A stretch of 64,000 nucleotides of DNA from Osmia lignaria lignaria (GCF_051020975.1 NW_027478169.1:1364001-1428000); one strand, 5' to 3'. Positions 1 through 14,134 are shown, counted from the first letter of the stretch. Notes: generated from the sequence alone by a model not told the origin. Translations and numbers: made by a program.

Positions 1-611
1 TATTTAAAAGTTCCGAAGCCGCACCAACATAATAGAGATACAGAAACACCGTGGCCCCTTTCTTTGAGATATCTCTGCACTATTGCGAGCTGGAAATGCC
101 ACTTCCAGTTTAGCTGTGCAGAAGAAGAACAACAAGAAGAAGAAATATCCCGAAATATGTCCGTCAGGACCCTTCCCTTGAGATAAATCTGCAAATATCT
201 CGGAAACGAAGCGAGCTATGGCAAAATGTTAAGAGACCTTTTTTGTAGAGAATCATGGTTCCTACAATTTATGTTCTATGATATTTTTTGATCAGAAGCG
301 TAGTTTTCGAGATATATCGAGATATTTAAAAGTTCCGAAGCCGCACCAACATAATAGAGATACAGAAACACCGTGGCCCCTTTCTTTGAGATAACTCTGC
401 ACTATTGCGAGCTGGAAATGCCACTTCCAGTTTAGCTGTGCAGAAGAAGAACAACAAGAAGAAGAAATATCTCGAAATATGTCCGTCAGGCCCCTTCCCT
501 TGAGATAAATCTGCAAATATCTCGGAAACGAAGCGAGCTATGGCAAAATGTTAAGATACCTTTTTTGTAGAGAATTAAGTTTCCTACTTTTTATGTTCTA
601 TGATATTTTTT
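1..611. repeat. Partial dimer copy (644-bp two-monomer repeat)
   Basis: The truncated first monomer and the one at 290 match the pair at 612-1255 in order. Both first members carry CAGGACCC and AATCATGG; both second members carry AGAAGCG and TTTTCGAG. This is a 644-bp two-monomer tandem duplication whose left part lies outside the window. It also forms the left edge of the 9-mer HOR that follows. Confidence 0.85.
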
Positions 612-3509
612 GATCAGATGCGTGGTTCTCGAGATATATCAAGATATTTAAAAGTTCCGAAGCCGCACCAACATAATAGAGATACAGAAACACCGTGGCC
701 CCTTTCTTTGAGATATCTCTGCACTATTGCGAGCTGGAAATGCCACTTCCAGTTTAGCTGTGCAGAAGAAGAACAACAAGAAGAAGAAATATCCCGAAAT
801 ATGTCCGTCAGGACCCTTCCCTTGAGATAAATCTGCAAATATCTCGGAAACGAAGCGAGCTATGGCAAAATGTTAAGAGACCTTTTTTGTAGAGAATCAT
901 GGTTCCTACAATTTATGTTCTATGATATTTTTTGATCAGAAGCGTAGTTTTCGAGATATATCGAGATATTTAAAAGTTCCGAAGCCGCACCAACATAATA
1001 GAGATACAGAAACACCGTGGCCCCTTTCTTTGAGATAACTCTGCACTATTGCGAGCTGGAAATGCCACTTCCAGTTTAGCTGTGCAGAAGAAGAACAACA
1101 AGAAGAAGAAATATCTCGAAATATGTCCGTCAGGCCCCTTCCCTTGAGATAAATCTGCAAATATCTCGGAAACGAAGCGAGCTATGGCAAAATGTTAAGA
1201 TACCTTTTTTGTAGAGAATTAAGTTTCCTACTTTTTATGTTCTATGATATTTTTTGATCAGATGCGTAGTTCTCGAGATATATCAAGATATTTAAAAGTT
1301 CCGAAGCTGCACCAACATAATAGAGGTACAGAAACACCGTGGCCTCTTTCTTTGAGATAACTCCGCACTATTGCGAGCTGCAAATGCCACTTCCAGCTTA
1401 GCTGTGCAGAAGAAGAACAACAAGAAGAAGAAATATCTCGAAATATGTCCGTCAGCCACCTTCCCTTGAGATAAATCTGCAAATATCTCGGAAACGAAGC
1501 GAGCTATGGCAAAATGTTAAGAGACCTTTTTTGTAGAGAATTATGTTTCCTACTTTTTATGTTCTATGATATTTTTCGATCAGATGCGTAGTTCTCGAGA
1601 TATATCAAGATATTTAAAAGTTCCGAAGCCGCACCAACATAATAGAGATACAGAAACACCGTGGCCCCTTTCTTTGAGATAACTCTGCACTATTGCGAGC
1701 TGGAAATGCCACTTCCAGTTTAGCTGTGCAGAAGAAGAACAACAAGAAGAAGAAATATCTCGAAATATGTCCGTCAGGCCCCTTCCCTTGAGATAAATCT
1801 GCAAATATCTCGGAAACGAAGCGAGCTATGGCAAAATGTTAAGATACCTTTTTTGTAGACAATTAAGTTTCCTACTTTTTATGTTCTATGATATTTTTTG
1901 ATCAGATGCGTAGTTCTCGAGATATATCAAGATATTTAAAAGTTCCGAAGCTGCACCAACATAATAGAGGTACAGAAACACCGTGGCCCCTTTCTTTGAG
2001 ATAACTCTGCACTATTGCGAGCCGCAAATGCCACTTCCAGCTTAGCTGTGCAGAAGAAGAACAACAAGAAGAAGAAATATTTCGAAATATGTCCGTCAGG
2101 CCCGTTCCCTTGAGATAAATCTGCAAATATCTCGGAAACGAAGCGAGCTATGGCAAAATGTTAAGAGACCTTTTTTGTAGAGAATTATGTTTCCTACTTT
2201 TTATGTTCTATGATATTTTTCGATCAGATGCGTAGTTCTCGAGATATATCAAGATATTTAAAAGTTCCGAAGCCGCACCAACATAATAGAGATACAGAAA
2301 CACCGTGGCCCCTTTCTTTGAGATAACTCTGCACTAGTGCGAGCTGGAAATGCCACTTCCAGTTTAGCTGTGCAGAAGAAGAACAACAAGAAGAAGAAAT
2401 ATCTCGAAATATGTCCGTCAGGCCCCTTCCCTTGAGATAAATCTGCAAATATCTCGGAAACGAAGCGAGCTATGGCAAAATGTTAAGATACCCTTTTTGT
2501 AGACAATTAAGTTTCCTACTTTTTATGTTCTATGATATTTTTTGATCAGATGCGTAGTTCTCGAGATATATCAAGATATTTAAAAGTTCCGAAGCTGCAC
2601 CAACATAATAGAGGTACAGAAACACCGTGGCCCCTTTCTTTGAGATAACTCTGCACTATTGCGAGCCGCAAATGCCACTTCCAGCTTAGCTGTGCAGAAG
2701 AAGAACAACAAGAAGAAGAAATATTTCGAAATATGTCCGTCAGGCCCGTTCCCTTGAGATAAATCTGCAAATATCTCGGAAACGAAGCGAGCTATGGCAA
2801 AATGTTAAGAGACCTTTTTTGTAGAGAATTATGTTTCCTACAATTTATGTTCTATGATATTTTTTGATCAGAAGCGTAGTTTTCGAGATATATCGAGATA
2901 TTTAAAAGTTCCGAAGCCGCACCAACATAATAGAGATACAGAAACACCGTGGCCCCTTTCTTTGAGATAACTCTGCACTATTGCGAGCTGCAAATGCCAC
3001 TTCCAGCTTAGCTGTGCAGAAGAAGAACAACCAGAAGAAGAAATATCTCAAACTATGTCCGCCAGGACCCTTCCCTTGAGATAAATCTGCAAATATCTCG
3101 GAAACGAAGCGAGCTATGGCAAAATGTTAAGATACCTTTTTTGTAGAGAATTAAGTTTCCTACTTTTTATGTTCTATGATATTTTTTGATCAGATGCGTA
3201 GTTCTCGAGATATATCAAGATATTTAAAAGTTCCGAAGCTGCACCAACATAATAGAGGTACAGAAACACCGTGGCCTCTTTCTTTGAGATAACTCTGCAC
3301 TATTGCGGGCTGCAAATGCCACTTCCAGCTTAGCTGTGCAGGAGAAGAACAACAAGAAGAAGAAATATCTCGAAATATGTCCGTCAGGCCCCTTCCCTTG
3401 AGATAAATCTGCAAATATCTCGGAAACCAACCGAGCTACGGCAAAATGTTAAGAAACCTTTTTTGTAGAAAATTAGGTTTCCTACTTTTTATGTTCTATG
3501 ATATTTTTT
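612..3509. repeat. 9-mer higher-order repeat, copy A (2,898 bp)
   Basis: Nine consecutive monomers (starts 612, 934, 1256, 1578, 1900, 2222, 2544, 2866, 3188) recur in the same order at 3510-6407, exactly 2,898 bp (9 x 322) downstream. Diagnostic variants include GCGTGGTT in monomer 1, AGAAGCG in monomer 2, CAGCCACC in monomer 3 and CAGGCCCGTT in monomers 5 and 7. Monomers 4-5 and 6-7 are themselves a 644-bp dimer duplication. The last monomer ends with private changes (for example AACCAACCGAG near 3425) that copy B lacks. Confidence 0.93.
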
Positions 3510-6407
3510 GATCAGATGCGTGGTTCTCGAGATATATCGAGATATTTAAAAGTTCCGAAGCCGCACCAACATAATAGAGATACAGAAACACCGTGGCCCC
3601 TTTCTTTGAGATATCTCTGCACTATTGCGAGCTGGAAATGCCACTTCCAGTTTAGCTGTGCAGAAGAAGAACAACAAGAAGAAGAAATATCCCGAAATAT
3701 GTCCGTCAGGACCCTTCCCTTGAGATAAATCTGCAAATATCTCGGAAACGAAGCGAGCTATGGCAAAATGTTAAGAGACCTTTTTTGTAGAGAATCATGG
3801 TTCCTACAATTTATGTTCTATGATATTTTTTGATCAGAAGCGTAGTTTTCGAGATATATCGAGATATTTAAAAGTTCCGAAGCCGCACCAACATAATAGA
3901 GATACAGAAACACCGTGGCCCCTTTCTTTGAGATAACTCTGCACTATTGCGAGCTGGAAATGCCACTTCCAGTTTAGCTGTGCAGAAGAAGAACAACAAG
4001 AAGAAGAAATATCTCGAAATATGTCCGTCAGGCCCCTTCCCTTGAGATAAATCTGCAAATATCTCGGAAACGAAGCGAGCTATGGCAAAATGTTAAGATA
4101 CCTTTTTTGTAGAGAATTAAGTTTCCTACTTTTTATGTTCTATGATATTTTTTGATCAGATGCGTAGTTCTCGAGATATATCAAGATATTTAAAAGTTCC
4201 GAAGCTGCACCAACATAATAGAGGTACAGAAACACCGTGGCCTCTTTCTTTGAGATAACTCCGCACTATTGCGAGCTGCAAATGCCACTTCCAGCTTAGC
4301 TGTGCAGAAGAAGAACAACAAGAAGAAGAAATATCTCGAAATATGTCCGTCAGCCACCTTCCCTTGAGATAAATCTGCAAATATCTCGGAAACGAAGCGA
4401 GCTATGGCAAAATGTTAAGAGACCTTTTTTGTAGAGAATTATGTTTCCTACTTTTTATGTTCTATGATATTTTTCGATCAGATGCGTAGTTCTCGAGATA
4501 TATCAAGATATTTAAAAGTTCCGAAGCCGCACCAACATAATAGAGATACAGAAACACCGTGGCCCCTTTCTTTGAGATAACTCTGCACTATTGCGAGCTG
4601 GAAATGCCACTTCCAGTTTAGCTGTGCAGAAGAAGAACAACAAGAAGAAGAAATATCTCGAAATATGTCCGTCAGGCCCCTTCCCTTGAGATAAATCTGC
4701 AAATATCTCGGAAACGAAGCGAGCTATGGCAAAATGTTAAGATACCTTTTTTGTAGACAATTAAGTTTCCTACTTTTTATGTTCTATGATATTTTTTGAT
4801 CAGATGCGTAGTTCTCGAGATATATCAAGATATTTAAAAGTTCCGAAGCTGCACCAACATAATAGAGGTACAGAAACACCGTGGCCCCTTTCTTTGAGAT
4901 AACTCTGCACTATTGCGAGCCGCAAATGCCACTTCCAGCTTAGCTGTGCAGAAGAAGAACAACAAGAAGAAGAAATATTTCGAAATATGTCCGTCAGGCC
5001 CGTTCCCTTGAGATAAATCTGCAAATATCTCGGAAACGAAGCGAGCTATGGCAAAATGTTAAGAGACCTTTTTTGTAGAGAATTATGTTTCCTACTTTTT
5101 ATGTTCTATGATATTTTTCGATCAGATGCGTAGTTCTCGAGATATATCAAGATATTTAAAAGTTCCGAAGCCGCACCAACATAATAGAGATACAGAAACA
5201 CCGTGGCCCCTTTCTTTGAGATAACTCTGCACTATTGCGAGCTGGAAATGCCACTTCCAGTTTAGCTGTGCAGAAGAAGAACAACAAGAAAAAGAAATAT
5301 CTCGAAATATGTCCGTCAGGCCCCTTCCCTTGAGATAAATCTGCAAATATCTCGGAAACGAAGCGAGCTATGGCAAAATGTTAAGATACCCTTTTTGTAG
5401 ACAATTAAGTTTCCTACTTTTTATGTTCTATGATATTTTTTGATCAGATGCGTAGTTCTCGAGATATATCAAGATATTTAAAAGTTCCGAAGCTGCACCA
5501 ACATAATAGAGGTACAGAAACACCGTGGCCCCTTTCTTTGAGATAACTCTGCACTATTGCGAGCCGCAAATGCCACTTCCAGCTTAGCTGTGCAGAAGAA
5601 GAACAACAAGAAGAAGAAATATTTCGAAATATGTCCGTCAGGCCCGTTCCCTTGAGATAAATCTGCAAATATCTCGGAAACGAAGCGAGCTATGGCAAAA
5701 TGTTAAGAGACCTTTTTTGTAGAGAATTATGTTTCCTACAATTTATGTTCTATGATATTTTTTGATCAGAAGCGTAGTTTTCGAGATATATCGAGATATT
5801 TAAAAGTTCCGAAGCCGCACCAACATAATAGAGATACAGAAACACCGTGGCCCCTTTCTTTGAGATAACTCTGCACTATTGCGAGCTGCAAATGCCACTT
5901 CCAGCTTAGCTGTGCAGAAGAAGAACAACCAGAAGAAGAAATATCTCAAACTATGTCCGCCAGGACCCTTCCCTTGAGATATATCTGCAAATATCTCGGA
6001 AACGAAGCGAGCTATGGCAAAATGTTAAGATACCTTTTTTGTAGAGAATTAAGTTTCCTACTTTTTATGTTCTATGATATTTTTTGATCAGATGCGTAGT
6101 TCTCGAGATATATCAAGATATTTAAAAGTTCCGAAGCTGCACCAACATAATAGAGGTACAGAAACACCGTGGCCTCTTTCTTTGAGATAACTCTGCACTA
6201 TTGCGGGCTGCAAATGCCACTTCCAGCTTAGCTGTGCAGGAGAAGAACAACAAGAAGAAGAAATATCTCGAAATATGTCCGTCAGCCACCTTCCCTTGAG
6301 ATATATCTGCAAATATCTCGGAAACGAAGCGAGCTATGGCAAAAAGTTAAGAGACCTTTTTTGTAGAGAATTAAGTTTCCTACTTTTTATGTTCTATGAT
6401 ATTGTTT
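3510..6407. repeat. 9-mer higher-order repeat, copy B (2,898 bp)
   Basis: This is the second in-order copy of the nine-monomer block at 612-3509. I see only scattered differences, for example ATCGAG versus ATCAAG near 3533, an extra A-rich change (GAAAAAGAAA) near 5288, GATATATC near 5980, and CAGCCACC in the last monomer where copy A has CAGGCCCC. The monomer at 5764, like its partner at 2866, carries CAACCAGAAG and ATCTCAAACT, so the paired defects were copied with the block. Confidence 0.92.
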
Positions 6408-7695
6408 GATCAGATGCGTAGTTCTCGAGACATATCAAGATATTTAAAAGTTCCGAAGCCGCACCAACAATATAGAGATACAGAAACACCGTGGCCCCTT
6501 TCTTTGAGATAACTCTGCACTATTGCGAGCTGTGAATGGCACTTCCAGCTTAGCTGTGCAGAAGAAGAACAACAAGAAGAAGAAATATCTCGAAATATGT
6601 CCGTCAGCCACCTTCCCTTGAGATAAATCTGCAAATATCTCGGAAACGAAGCGAGCTATGGCAAAATGTTAGGAGACCTTTTTTGTAGAGAAATATGTTT
6701 CCTACAATTTACGATCTATGATATTTTTTGATCAGAAGCGTAGTTTTCGAGATATATCGAGATATTTAAAAGTTCCGAAGCCGCACCAACATAATAGAGA
6801 TACAGAAACACCGTGGCCCCTTTCTTTGAGATAACTCTGCACTATTGCGCGCTGCAAATGCCACTTCCAGCTTAGCTGTGCAGAAGAAGAACAACAAGAA
6901 GAAGAAATATCTCGAAATATGTCCGTCAGGCCCCTTCCCTTGAGATACATCTGCAAATATCTCGGAAACGAAGCGAGCTATGGCAAAATGTTAGGAGACC
7001 TTTTTTGTAGAGAATTAAGTTTCCTACTTTTTATGTTCTATGATATTTTTTGGTCAGATGCGTAGTTCTCGAGATATATCAAGATATTTAAAAGTTCCGA
7101 AGCTGCACCAACATAATAGAGGTACAGAAACACCGTGGCCTCTTTCTTTGAGATAACTCCGCACTATTGCGAGCTGCAAATGCCACTTCCAGCTTAGCTG
7201 TGCAGAAGAAGAACAACAAGAAGAAGAAATATCTCGAAATATGTCCGTCAGCCACCTTCCCTTGAGATAAATCTGCAAATATCTCGGAAACGAAGCGAGC
7301 TATGGCAAAATGTTAAGAGACCTTTTTTGTAGAGAATTATGTTTCCTACTTTTTATGTTCTATGATATTTTTCGATCAGATGCGTAGTTCTCGAGATATA
7401 TCAAGATATTTAAAAGTTCCGAAGCCGCACCAACATAATAGAGATACAGAAACACCGTGGCCCCTTTCTTTGAGATAACTCTGCACTATTGCGAGCTGCA
7501 AATGCCACTTCCAGCTTAGCTGTGCAGAAGAAGAACAACAAGAAGAAGAAATATCTCGAAATATGTCCGTCAGCCACCTTCCCTTGAGATAAATCTGCAA
7601 ATATCTCGGAAACGAAGCGAGCTATGGCAAAAAGTTAAGAGACCTTTTTTGTAGAGAATTAAGTTTCCTACTTTTTATGTTCTATGATATTTTTC
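6408..7695. repeat. 4-mer higher-order repeat, copy 1 (1,288 bp)
   Basis: Four monomers (6408, 6730, 7052, 7374) recur in order at 7696-8983. Shared markers are ACCAACAATATAG in the first monomer, and GAAATATGTTTCC followed by TTTACGATC at the end of the first. The second monomer has GCGCGCTGCAAATG. The third has GAGGTACAG and CAGCCACC. The first monomer also has the private variants GACATATC, TGTGAATGG and GATATTGTTTG. Confidence 0.9.
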
Positions 7696-8983
7696 GATCA
7701 GATGCGTAGTTCTCGAGATATATCAAGATATTTAAAAGTTCCGAAGCCGCACCAACAATATAGAGATACAGAAACACCGTGGCCCCTTTCTTTGAGATAA
7801 CTCTGCACTATTGCGAGCTGCAAATGCCACTTGCAGCTTAGCTGTGCAGAAGAAGAACAACAAGAAGAAGAAATATCTCGAAATATGTCCGTCAGCCACC
7901 TTCCCTTGAGTTAAATCTGCAAATATCTCGGAAACGAAGCGAGCTATGGCAAAATGTTAAGAGACCTTTTTTGTAGAGAAATATGTTTCCTACAATTTAC
8001 GATCTATGATATTTTTTGATCAGAAGCGTAGTTTTCGAGATATATCGAGATATTTAAAAGTTCCGAAGCCGCACCAACATAATAGAGATACAGAAACACC
8101 GTGGCCCCTTTCTTTGAGATAACTCTGCACTATTGCGCGCTGCAAATGCCACTTCCAGCTTAGCTGTGCAGAAGAAGAACAACAAGAAGAAGAAATATCT
8201 CGAAATATGTCCGTCAGGCCCCTTCCCTTGAGATAGATCTGCAAATATCTCGGAAACGAAGCGAGCTATGGCAAAATGTTAAGAGACCTTTTTTGTTGAG
8301 AATTAAGTTTCCTACTTTTTATGTTCTATGATATTTTTTGATCAGATGCGTAGTTCTCGAGATATATCAAGATATTTAAAAGTTCCGAAGCTGCACCAAC
8401 ATAATAGAGGTACAGAAACACCGTGGCCTCTTCCTTTGAGATAACTCCGCACTATTGCGAGCTGCAAATGCCACTTCCAGCTTAGCTGTGCAGAAGAAGA
8501 ACAACAAGAAGAAGAAATATCTCGAAATATGTCCGTCAGCCACCTTCCCTTGAGATAAATCTGCAAATATCTCGGAAACGAAGCGAGCTATGGCAAAATG
8601 TTAAGAGACCTTTTTTGTAGAGAATTATGTTTCCTACTTTTTATGTTCTATGATATTTTTCGATCAGATGCGTAGTTCTCGAGATATATCAAGATATTTA
8701 AAAGTTCCGAAGCCGCACCAACATAATAGAGATACAGAAACACCGTGGCCCCTTTCTTTGAGATAACTCTGCACTATTGCGAGCTGGAAATGCTCCTTCC
8801 AGTTCAGCTGTGCAGAAGAAGAACAACAAGTAGAAGAAATATCCCGAAATATGTCCGTCAGGACCCTTCCCTTGAGATAAATCTCCAAATATCTCGGAAA
8901 CGAAGCGAGCTATGGCAAAAAGTTAAGAGACCTTTTTTGTAGAGAATTAAGTTTCCTACTTTTGATGTTCTATGATATTTTTT
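7696..8983. repeat. 4-mer higher-order repeat, copy 2 (1,288 bp)
   Basis: This is the second copy of the four-monomer block, in the same order as 6408-7695. The last monomer (8662) differs most: it has CTCCTTCCAGTTCAG, AACAAGTAGAAG and CAGGACCC, so it looks like a different monomer type or a converted copy. Its TGCTCCTTCC signature recurs at 11879 and 16388. Confidence 0.88.
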
Positions 8984-10912
8984 GATCAGATGCGTAGTTC
9001 TCGAGATATATCAAGATATTTAAAAGTTCCGAAGCCGCACCAACATAATAGAGGTACAGAAACACCGTGGCCCCTTTCTTTGAGATAACTCTGCACTATT
9101 ACGAGCTGCAAATGCAACTTCCAGCTTAGCTGTGCAGAAGAAGAACAACAAGAAGAAGAAATATCTCGAAATATGTCCGTCAGGCCCCTTCCCTTGAGAT
9201 AAATCTGCAAATATCTCGGAAACGAAGCGAGCTATGGCAAAATGTTAACAGACCTTTTTGTAGAGAATTATGTTTCCTACAACTTATGTTCTATGATATT
9301 TCTTGATCAGAAGCGTAGTTTTCGAGATATATCGAGATATTTAAAAGTTCCGAAGCCGCACCAACATAATAGAGATACAGAAACACCGTGGCCCCTTTCT
9401 TTGAGATAACTCTGCACTATTGCGAACTGCAAATGCCACTTCCAGCTTAGCTGTGCAGAAGAGGAACAACAAGAAGAAGAAATATCTCGGAATATGTCCG
9501 TCAGGCCCCTTCCCTTGAGATAAATCTGCAAATATCTCGGAAACGAAGCGAGCTATGGCAAAATGTTAAGAGACCTTATTTGTAGAGAATTAAGTTTCCT
9601 ACTTTTTATGTTCTATGATATTTTTTGATCAGATGCGTAGTTCTCGAGATATATCAAGATATTTAAAAGTTCCGAAGCCGCACCAACATAATAGAGGTAC
9701 AGAAACACCGTGGCCCCTTTCTTTGAGATAACTCTGCACTATTACGAGCTGCAAATGCAACTTCCAGCTTAGCTGTGCAGAAGAAGAACAACAAGAAGAA
9801 GAAATATCTCGAAATATGTCCGTCAGGCCCCTTCCCTTGAGATAAATCTGCAAATATCTCGGAAACGAAGCGAGCTATGGCAAAATGTTAACAGACCTTT
9901 TTGTAGAGAATTATGTTTCCTACAACTTATGTTCTATGATATTTCTTGATCAGAAGCGTAGTTTTCGAGATATATCGAGATATTTAAAAGTTCCGAAGCC
10001 GCACCAACATAATAGAGATACAGAAACACCGTGGCCCCTTTCTTTGAGATAACTCTGCACTATTGCGAACTGCAAATGCCACTTCCAGCTTAGCTGTGCA
10101 GAAGAGGAACAACAAGAAGAAGAAATATCTCGGAATATGTCCGTCAGGCCCCTTCCCTTGAGATAAATCTGCAAATATCTCGGAAACGAAGCGAGCTATG
10201 GCAAAATGTTAAGAGACCTTATTTGTAGAGAATTAAGTTTCCTACTTTTTATGTTCTATGATATTTTTTGATCAGATGCGTAGTTCTCGAGATATATCAA
10301 GATATTTAAAAGTTCCGAAGCCGCACCAACATAATAGAGATACAGAAACACCGTGGCCGCTTTCTTTGAGATAACTCTGCACTATTGCGAGCTGCAAATG
10401 CCACTTCCAGCTTAGCTGTGCAGAAGAGGAACAACAAGAAGAAGAAATATCTCGGAATATGTCCGTCAGGCCCCTTCCCTTGAGATAAATCTGCAAATAT
10501 CTCGGAAACGAAGCGAGCTATGGCAAAATGTTAACAGACCTTTTTGTAGAGAATTATGTTTCCTACAACTTATGTTCTATGATATTTCTTGATCAGAAGC
10601 GTAGTTTTCGAGATATATCGAGATATTTAAAAGTTCCGAAGCCGCACCAACATAATAGAGATACAGAAACACCGTGGCCCCTTTCTTTGAGATAACTCTG
10701 GACTATTGCGAACTGCAAATGCCACTTCCAGCTTAGCTGTGCAGAAGAGGAACAACAAGAAGAAGAAATATCTCGGAATATGTCCGTCAGGCCCCTTCCC
10801 TTGAGATAAATCTGCAAATATCTCGGAAACGAAGCGAGCTATGGCAAAATGTTAAGAGACCTTATTTGTAGAGAATTAAGTTTCCTACTTTTTATGTTCT
10901 ATGATATTTTTT
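8984..10912. repeat. Three copies of a 643-bp dimer HOR
   Basis: The units are 8984-9626, 9627-10269 and 10270-10912. The first monomer of each is 321 bp, because the usual T6 run is T5 after TTAACAGACC; the second is 322 bp with AGAAGCG and TTTTCGAG. The first two dimers look identical where checked and share ATTACGAGC and AATGCAACTT. The third has ATTGCGAGC and AATGCCACTT and leads directly into the large duplication that follows. Confidence 0.9.
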
Positions 10913-12522
10913 GATCAGATGCGTAGTTCTCGAGATATATCAAGATATTTAAAAGTTCCGAAGCCGCACCAACATAATAGAGATACAGAAACACCGTGGC
11001 CCCTTTCTTTGAGATAACTCTGCACTATTGCGAGCTGCAAATGCCACTTCCAGCTTAGCTGTGCAGAAGAGGAACAACAAGAAGAAGAAATATCTCGGAA
11101 TATGTCCGTCAGGCCCCTTCCCTTGAGATAAATCTGCAAATATCTCGGAAACGAAGCGAGCTATGGCAAAATGTTAAGAGACCTTATTTGTAGAGAATTA
11201 AGTTTCCTACTTTTTATGTTCTATGATATTTTTTGATCAGATGCGTAGTTCTCGAGATATATAAAGATATTTAAAAGTTCCGAAGCCGCACCAACATAAT
11301 AGAGATACAGAAACACCGTGGCCCCTTTCTTTGAGATATCTCTGCACTATTGCGAGCTGCAAATGCCACTTCCAGCTTAGCTGTGCAGAAGAAGAACAAC
11401 AAGAAGAAGAAATATCTCGAAATATGTCCGTCAGGCCCCTTCCCTTGAGATAGATCTGCAAATATCTCGGAAACGAAGCGAGCTATGGCAAAATGTTAAG
11501 AGACCTTTTTTGTAGAGAATTAAGTTTCCTACTTTTTATGTTCTATGATATTTTTTGATCAGATGCGTAGTTCTCGAGATATATCAAGATATTTAAAAGT
11601 TCCGAAGCTGCACCAACATAATAGAGGTACAGAAACACCGTGGCCTCTTTCTTTGAGATAACTCCGCACTATTGCGAGCTGCAAATGCCACTTCCAGCTT
11701 AGCTGTGCAGAAGAAGAACAACAAGAAGAAGAAATATCTCGAAATATGTCCGTCAGCCATCTTCCCTTGAGATAAATCTGCAAATATCTCGGAAACGAAG
11801 CGAGCTATGGCAAAATGTTAAGAGACCTTTTTTGTAGAGAATTATGTTTCCTACTTTTTATGTTCTATGATATTTTTCGATCAGATGCGTAGTTCTCGAG
11901 ATATATCAAGATATTTAAAAGTTCCGAAGCCGCACCAACATAATAGAGATACAGAAACACCGTGGCCCCTTTCTTTGAGATAACTCTGCACTATTGCGAG
12001 CTGGAAATGCTCCTTCCAGTTTAGCTGTGCAGAAGAAGAACAACAAGAAGAAGAAATATCTCGGAATATGTCCGTCAGGCCCCTTCCCTTGAGATAAATC
12101 TGCAAATATCTCGGAAACGAAGCGAGCTATGGCAAAATGTTAAGAGACCTTATTTGTAGAGAATTAAGTTTCCTACTTTTTATGTTCTATGATATTTTTT
12201 GATCAGATGCGTAGTTCTCGAGATATATCAAGATATTTAAAAGTTCCGAAGCCGCACCAACATAATAGAGATACAGAAACACCGTGGCCCCTTTCTTTGA
12301 GATAACTCTGCACTATTGCGAGCTGCAAATGCCACTTCCAGCTTAGCTGTGCAGAAGAGGAACAACAAGAAGAAGAAATATCTCGGAATATGTCCGTCAG
12401 GCCCCTTCCCTTGAGATAAATCTGCAAATATCTCGGAAACGAAGCGAGCTATGGCAAAATGTTAAGAGACCTTATTTGTAGAGAATTAAGTTTCCTACTT
12501 TTTATGTTCTATGATATTTTTT

Positions 12523-12845
12523 GATCAGATGCGTAGTTCTCGAGATATATCAAGATATTTAAAAGTTCCGAAGCCGCACCAACATAATAGAGATACAGAA
12601 ACACCGTGGCCCCTTTCTTTGAGATAACTCTGCACTATTGCGAGCTGCAAATGCCACTTCCAGCTTAGCTGTGCAGATAGAAGAACAACAAGAAGAAGAA
12701 ATATCTCGAAATATGTCCGTCAGGCCCCTTCTCTTGAGATAAATCTGCAAATATCTCGGAAACGAAGCGAGGTATCGCAAAATGTTAAGAGACCTTTTTT
12801 GTAGAGAATTAAGTTTCCCACTTTTTATGTTCTATGATATTTTTT
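12523..12845. repeat. First of 21 323-bp (+1T) monomers
   Basis: A single T in the purine tract changes GCAGAAGAAG to GCAGATAGAAG. The same change defines all 21 323-bp monomers, at starts 12523, 13812, 17032, 18643, 21864, 23153, 24764, 25409, 27664, 28309, 31208, 33785, 35396, 39582, 40871, 42804, 44093, 53430, 54719, 56652 and 57619. It is most simply one ancestral insertion spread by block duplication. None occurs left of 12.5 kb, from 44.4 to 53.4 kb, or right of 57.9 kb. Confidence 0.9.
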
Positions 12846-13811
12846 GATCAGATGCGTAGTTATCGAGATATATCAGGATATTTAAAAGTTCCGAAGCCGC
12901 ACCAACAGAATAGAGATACAGAAACACCGTGGCCCCTTTCTTTGAGATAACTCTGCACTATTGCGCGCTGCAATTGCCACTTCCAGCTTAGCTGTGCAGA
13001 AGAAGAACAACAAGAAGAAGAAATATCTCGAAATATGTCCGTCAGGCCTCTTCCCTTGAGATAAATCTGCAAATATCTCGGAAGCGAAGCGAGGTATGAC
13101 AAAATGTTAAGAGACCTTATTTGTAGAGAATTAAGTTTCCTACTTTTTATGTTCTATGATATTTTTTGATCAGATGCGTAGTTCTCGAGATATATCAAGA
13201 TATTTAAAAGTTCCGAAGCCGCACCAACATAATAGAGATACAGAAACACCGTGGCCCCTTGCTTTGAGATATCTCTGCACTATTGCGAGCTGCAAATGCC
13301 ACTTCCAGCTTAGCTGTGCAGAAGAAGAACAACAAGAAGAAGAAATATCTCGAAATATGTCCGTCAGGCCCCTTCCCTTGAGATATATCTGCAAATATCT
13401 CGGAAACGAAGCGAGCTATGGCAAAATGTTAAGAGACCTTTTTTGTAGAGAATTAGGTTTCCTACTTTTTATGTTCTATGATATTTTTTGATCAGATGCG
13501 TAGTTCTCGAGATATATCAAGATATTTAAAAGTTCCGGAGCCGCACCAACATAATAGAGATACAGAAACACCGTGGCCCCTTTCTTTGAGATAACTCTGC
13601 ACTATTGCGCGCTGCAATTGCCACTTCCAGGTTAGCTGTGCAGAAGAAGAACAACAAGAAGAAGAAATATCTCGAAATATGTCCGTCAGGCCTCTTCCCT
13701 TGAGATAAATCTGCAAATATCTCGGAAGCGAAGCGAGCTATGGCAAAATGTTAAGAGACCTTTTTTGTAGAGAATTAAGTTTCCCACTTTTTATGTTCTA
13801 TGATATTTTTT

Positions 13812-14134
13812 GATCAGATGCGTAGTTCTCGAGATATATCAGGATATTTAAAAGTTCCGGAGCCGCACCAACATAATAGAGATACAGAAACACCGTGGCC
13901 CCTTTCTTTGAGATAACTCTGCACTATTGCGAGCTGCAAATGCCACTTCCAGCTTAGCTGTGCAGATAGAAGAACAACAAGAAGAAGAAATATCTCGAAA
14001 TATGTCCGTCAGGCCCCTTCCCTTGAGATAAATCTGCAAATATCTCGGAAACGAAGCGAGGTATCGCAAAATGTTAAGAGACCTTTTTTGTAGAGAATTA
14101 AGTTTCCCACTTTTTGTGTTCTATGATATTTTTT
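13812..14134. repeat. Hybrid 323-bp monomer (two-type recombinant)
   Basis: The left part has ATATCAGG and TTCCGGAGCC, which elsewhere go with GCGCGCTGCAATTG (compare the monomer at 17999). The right part has GCGAGCTGCAAATG and the +1T GCAGATAGAAG signature of the 323-bp type (compare 18643). Source types sit two monomers apart in copy 2, so copy 1 lost two units here or copy 2 gained two. Among the 21 323-bp monomers it is the only one I noticed with CCGGAG. Confidence 0.75.
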
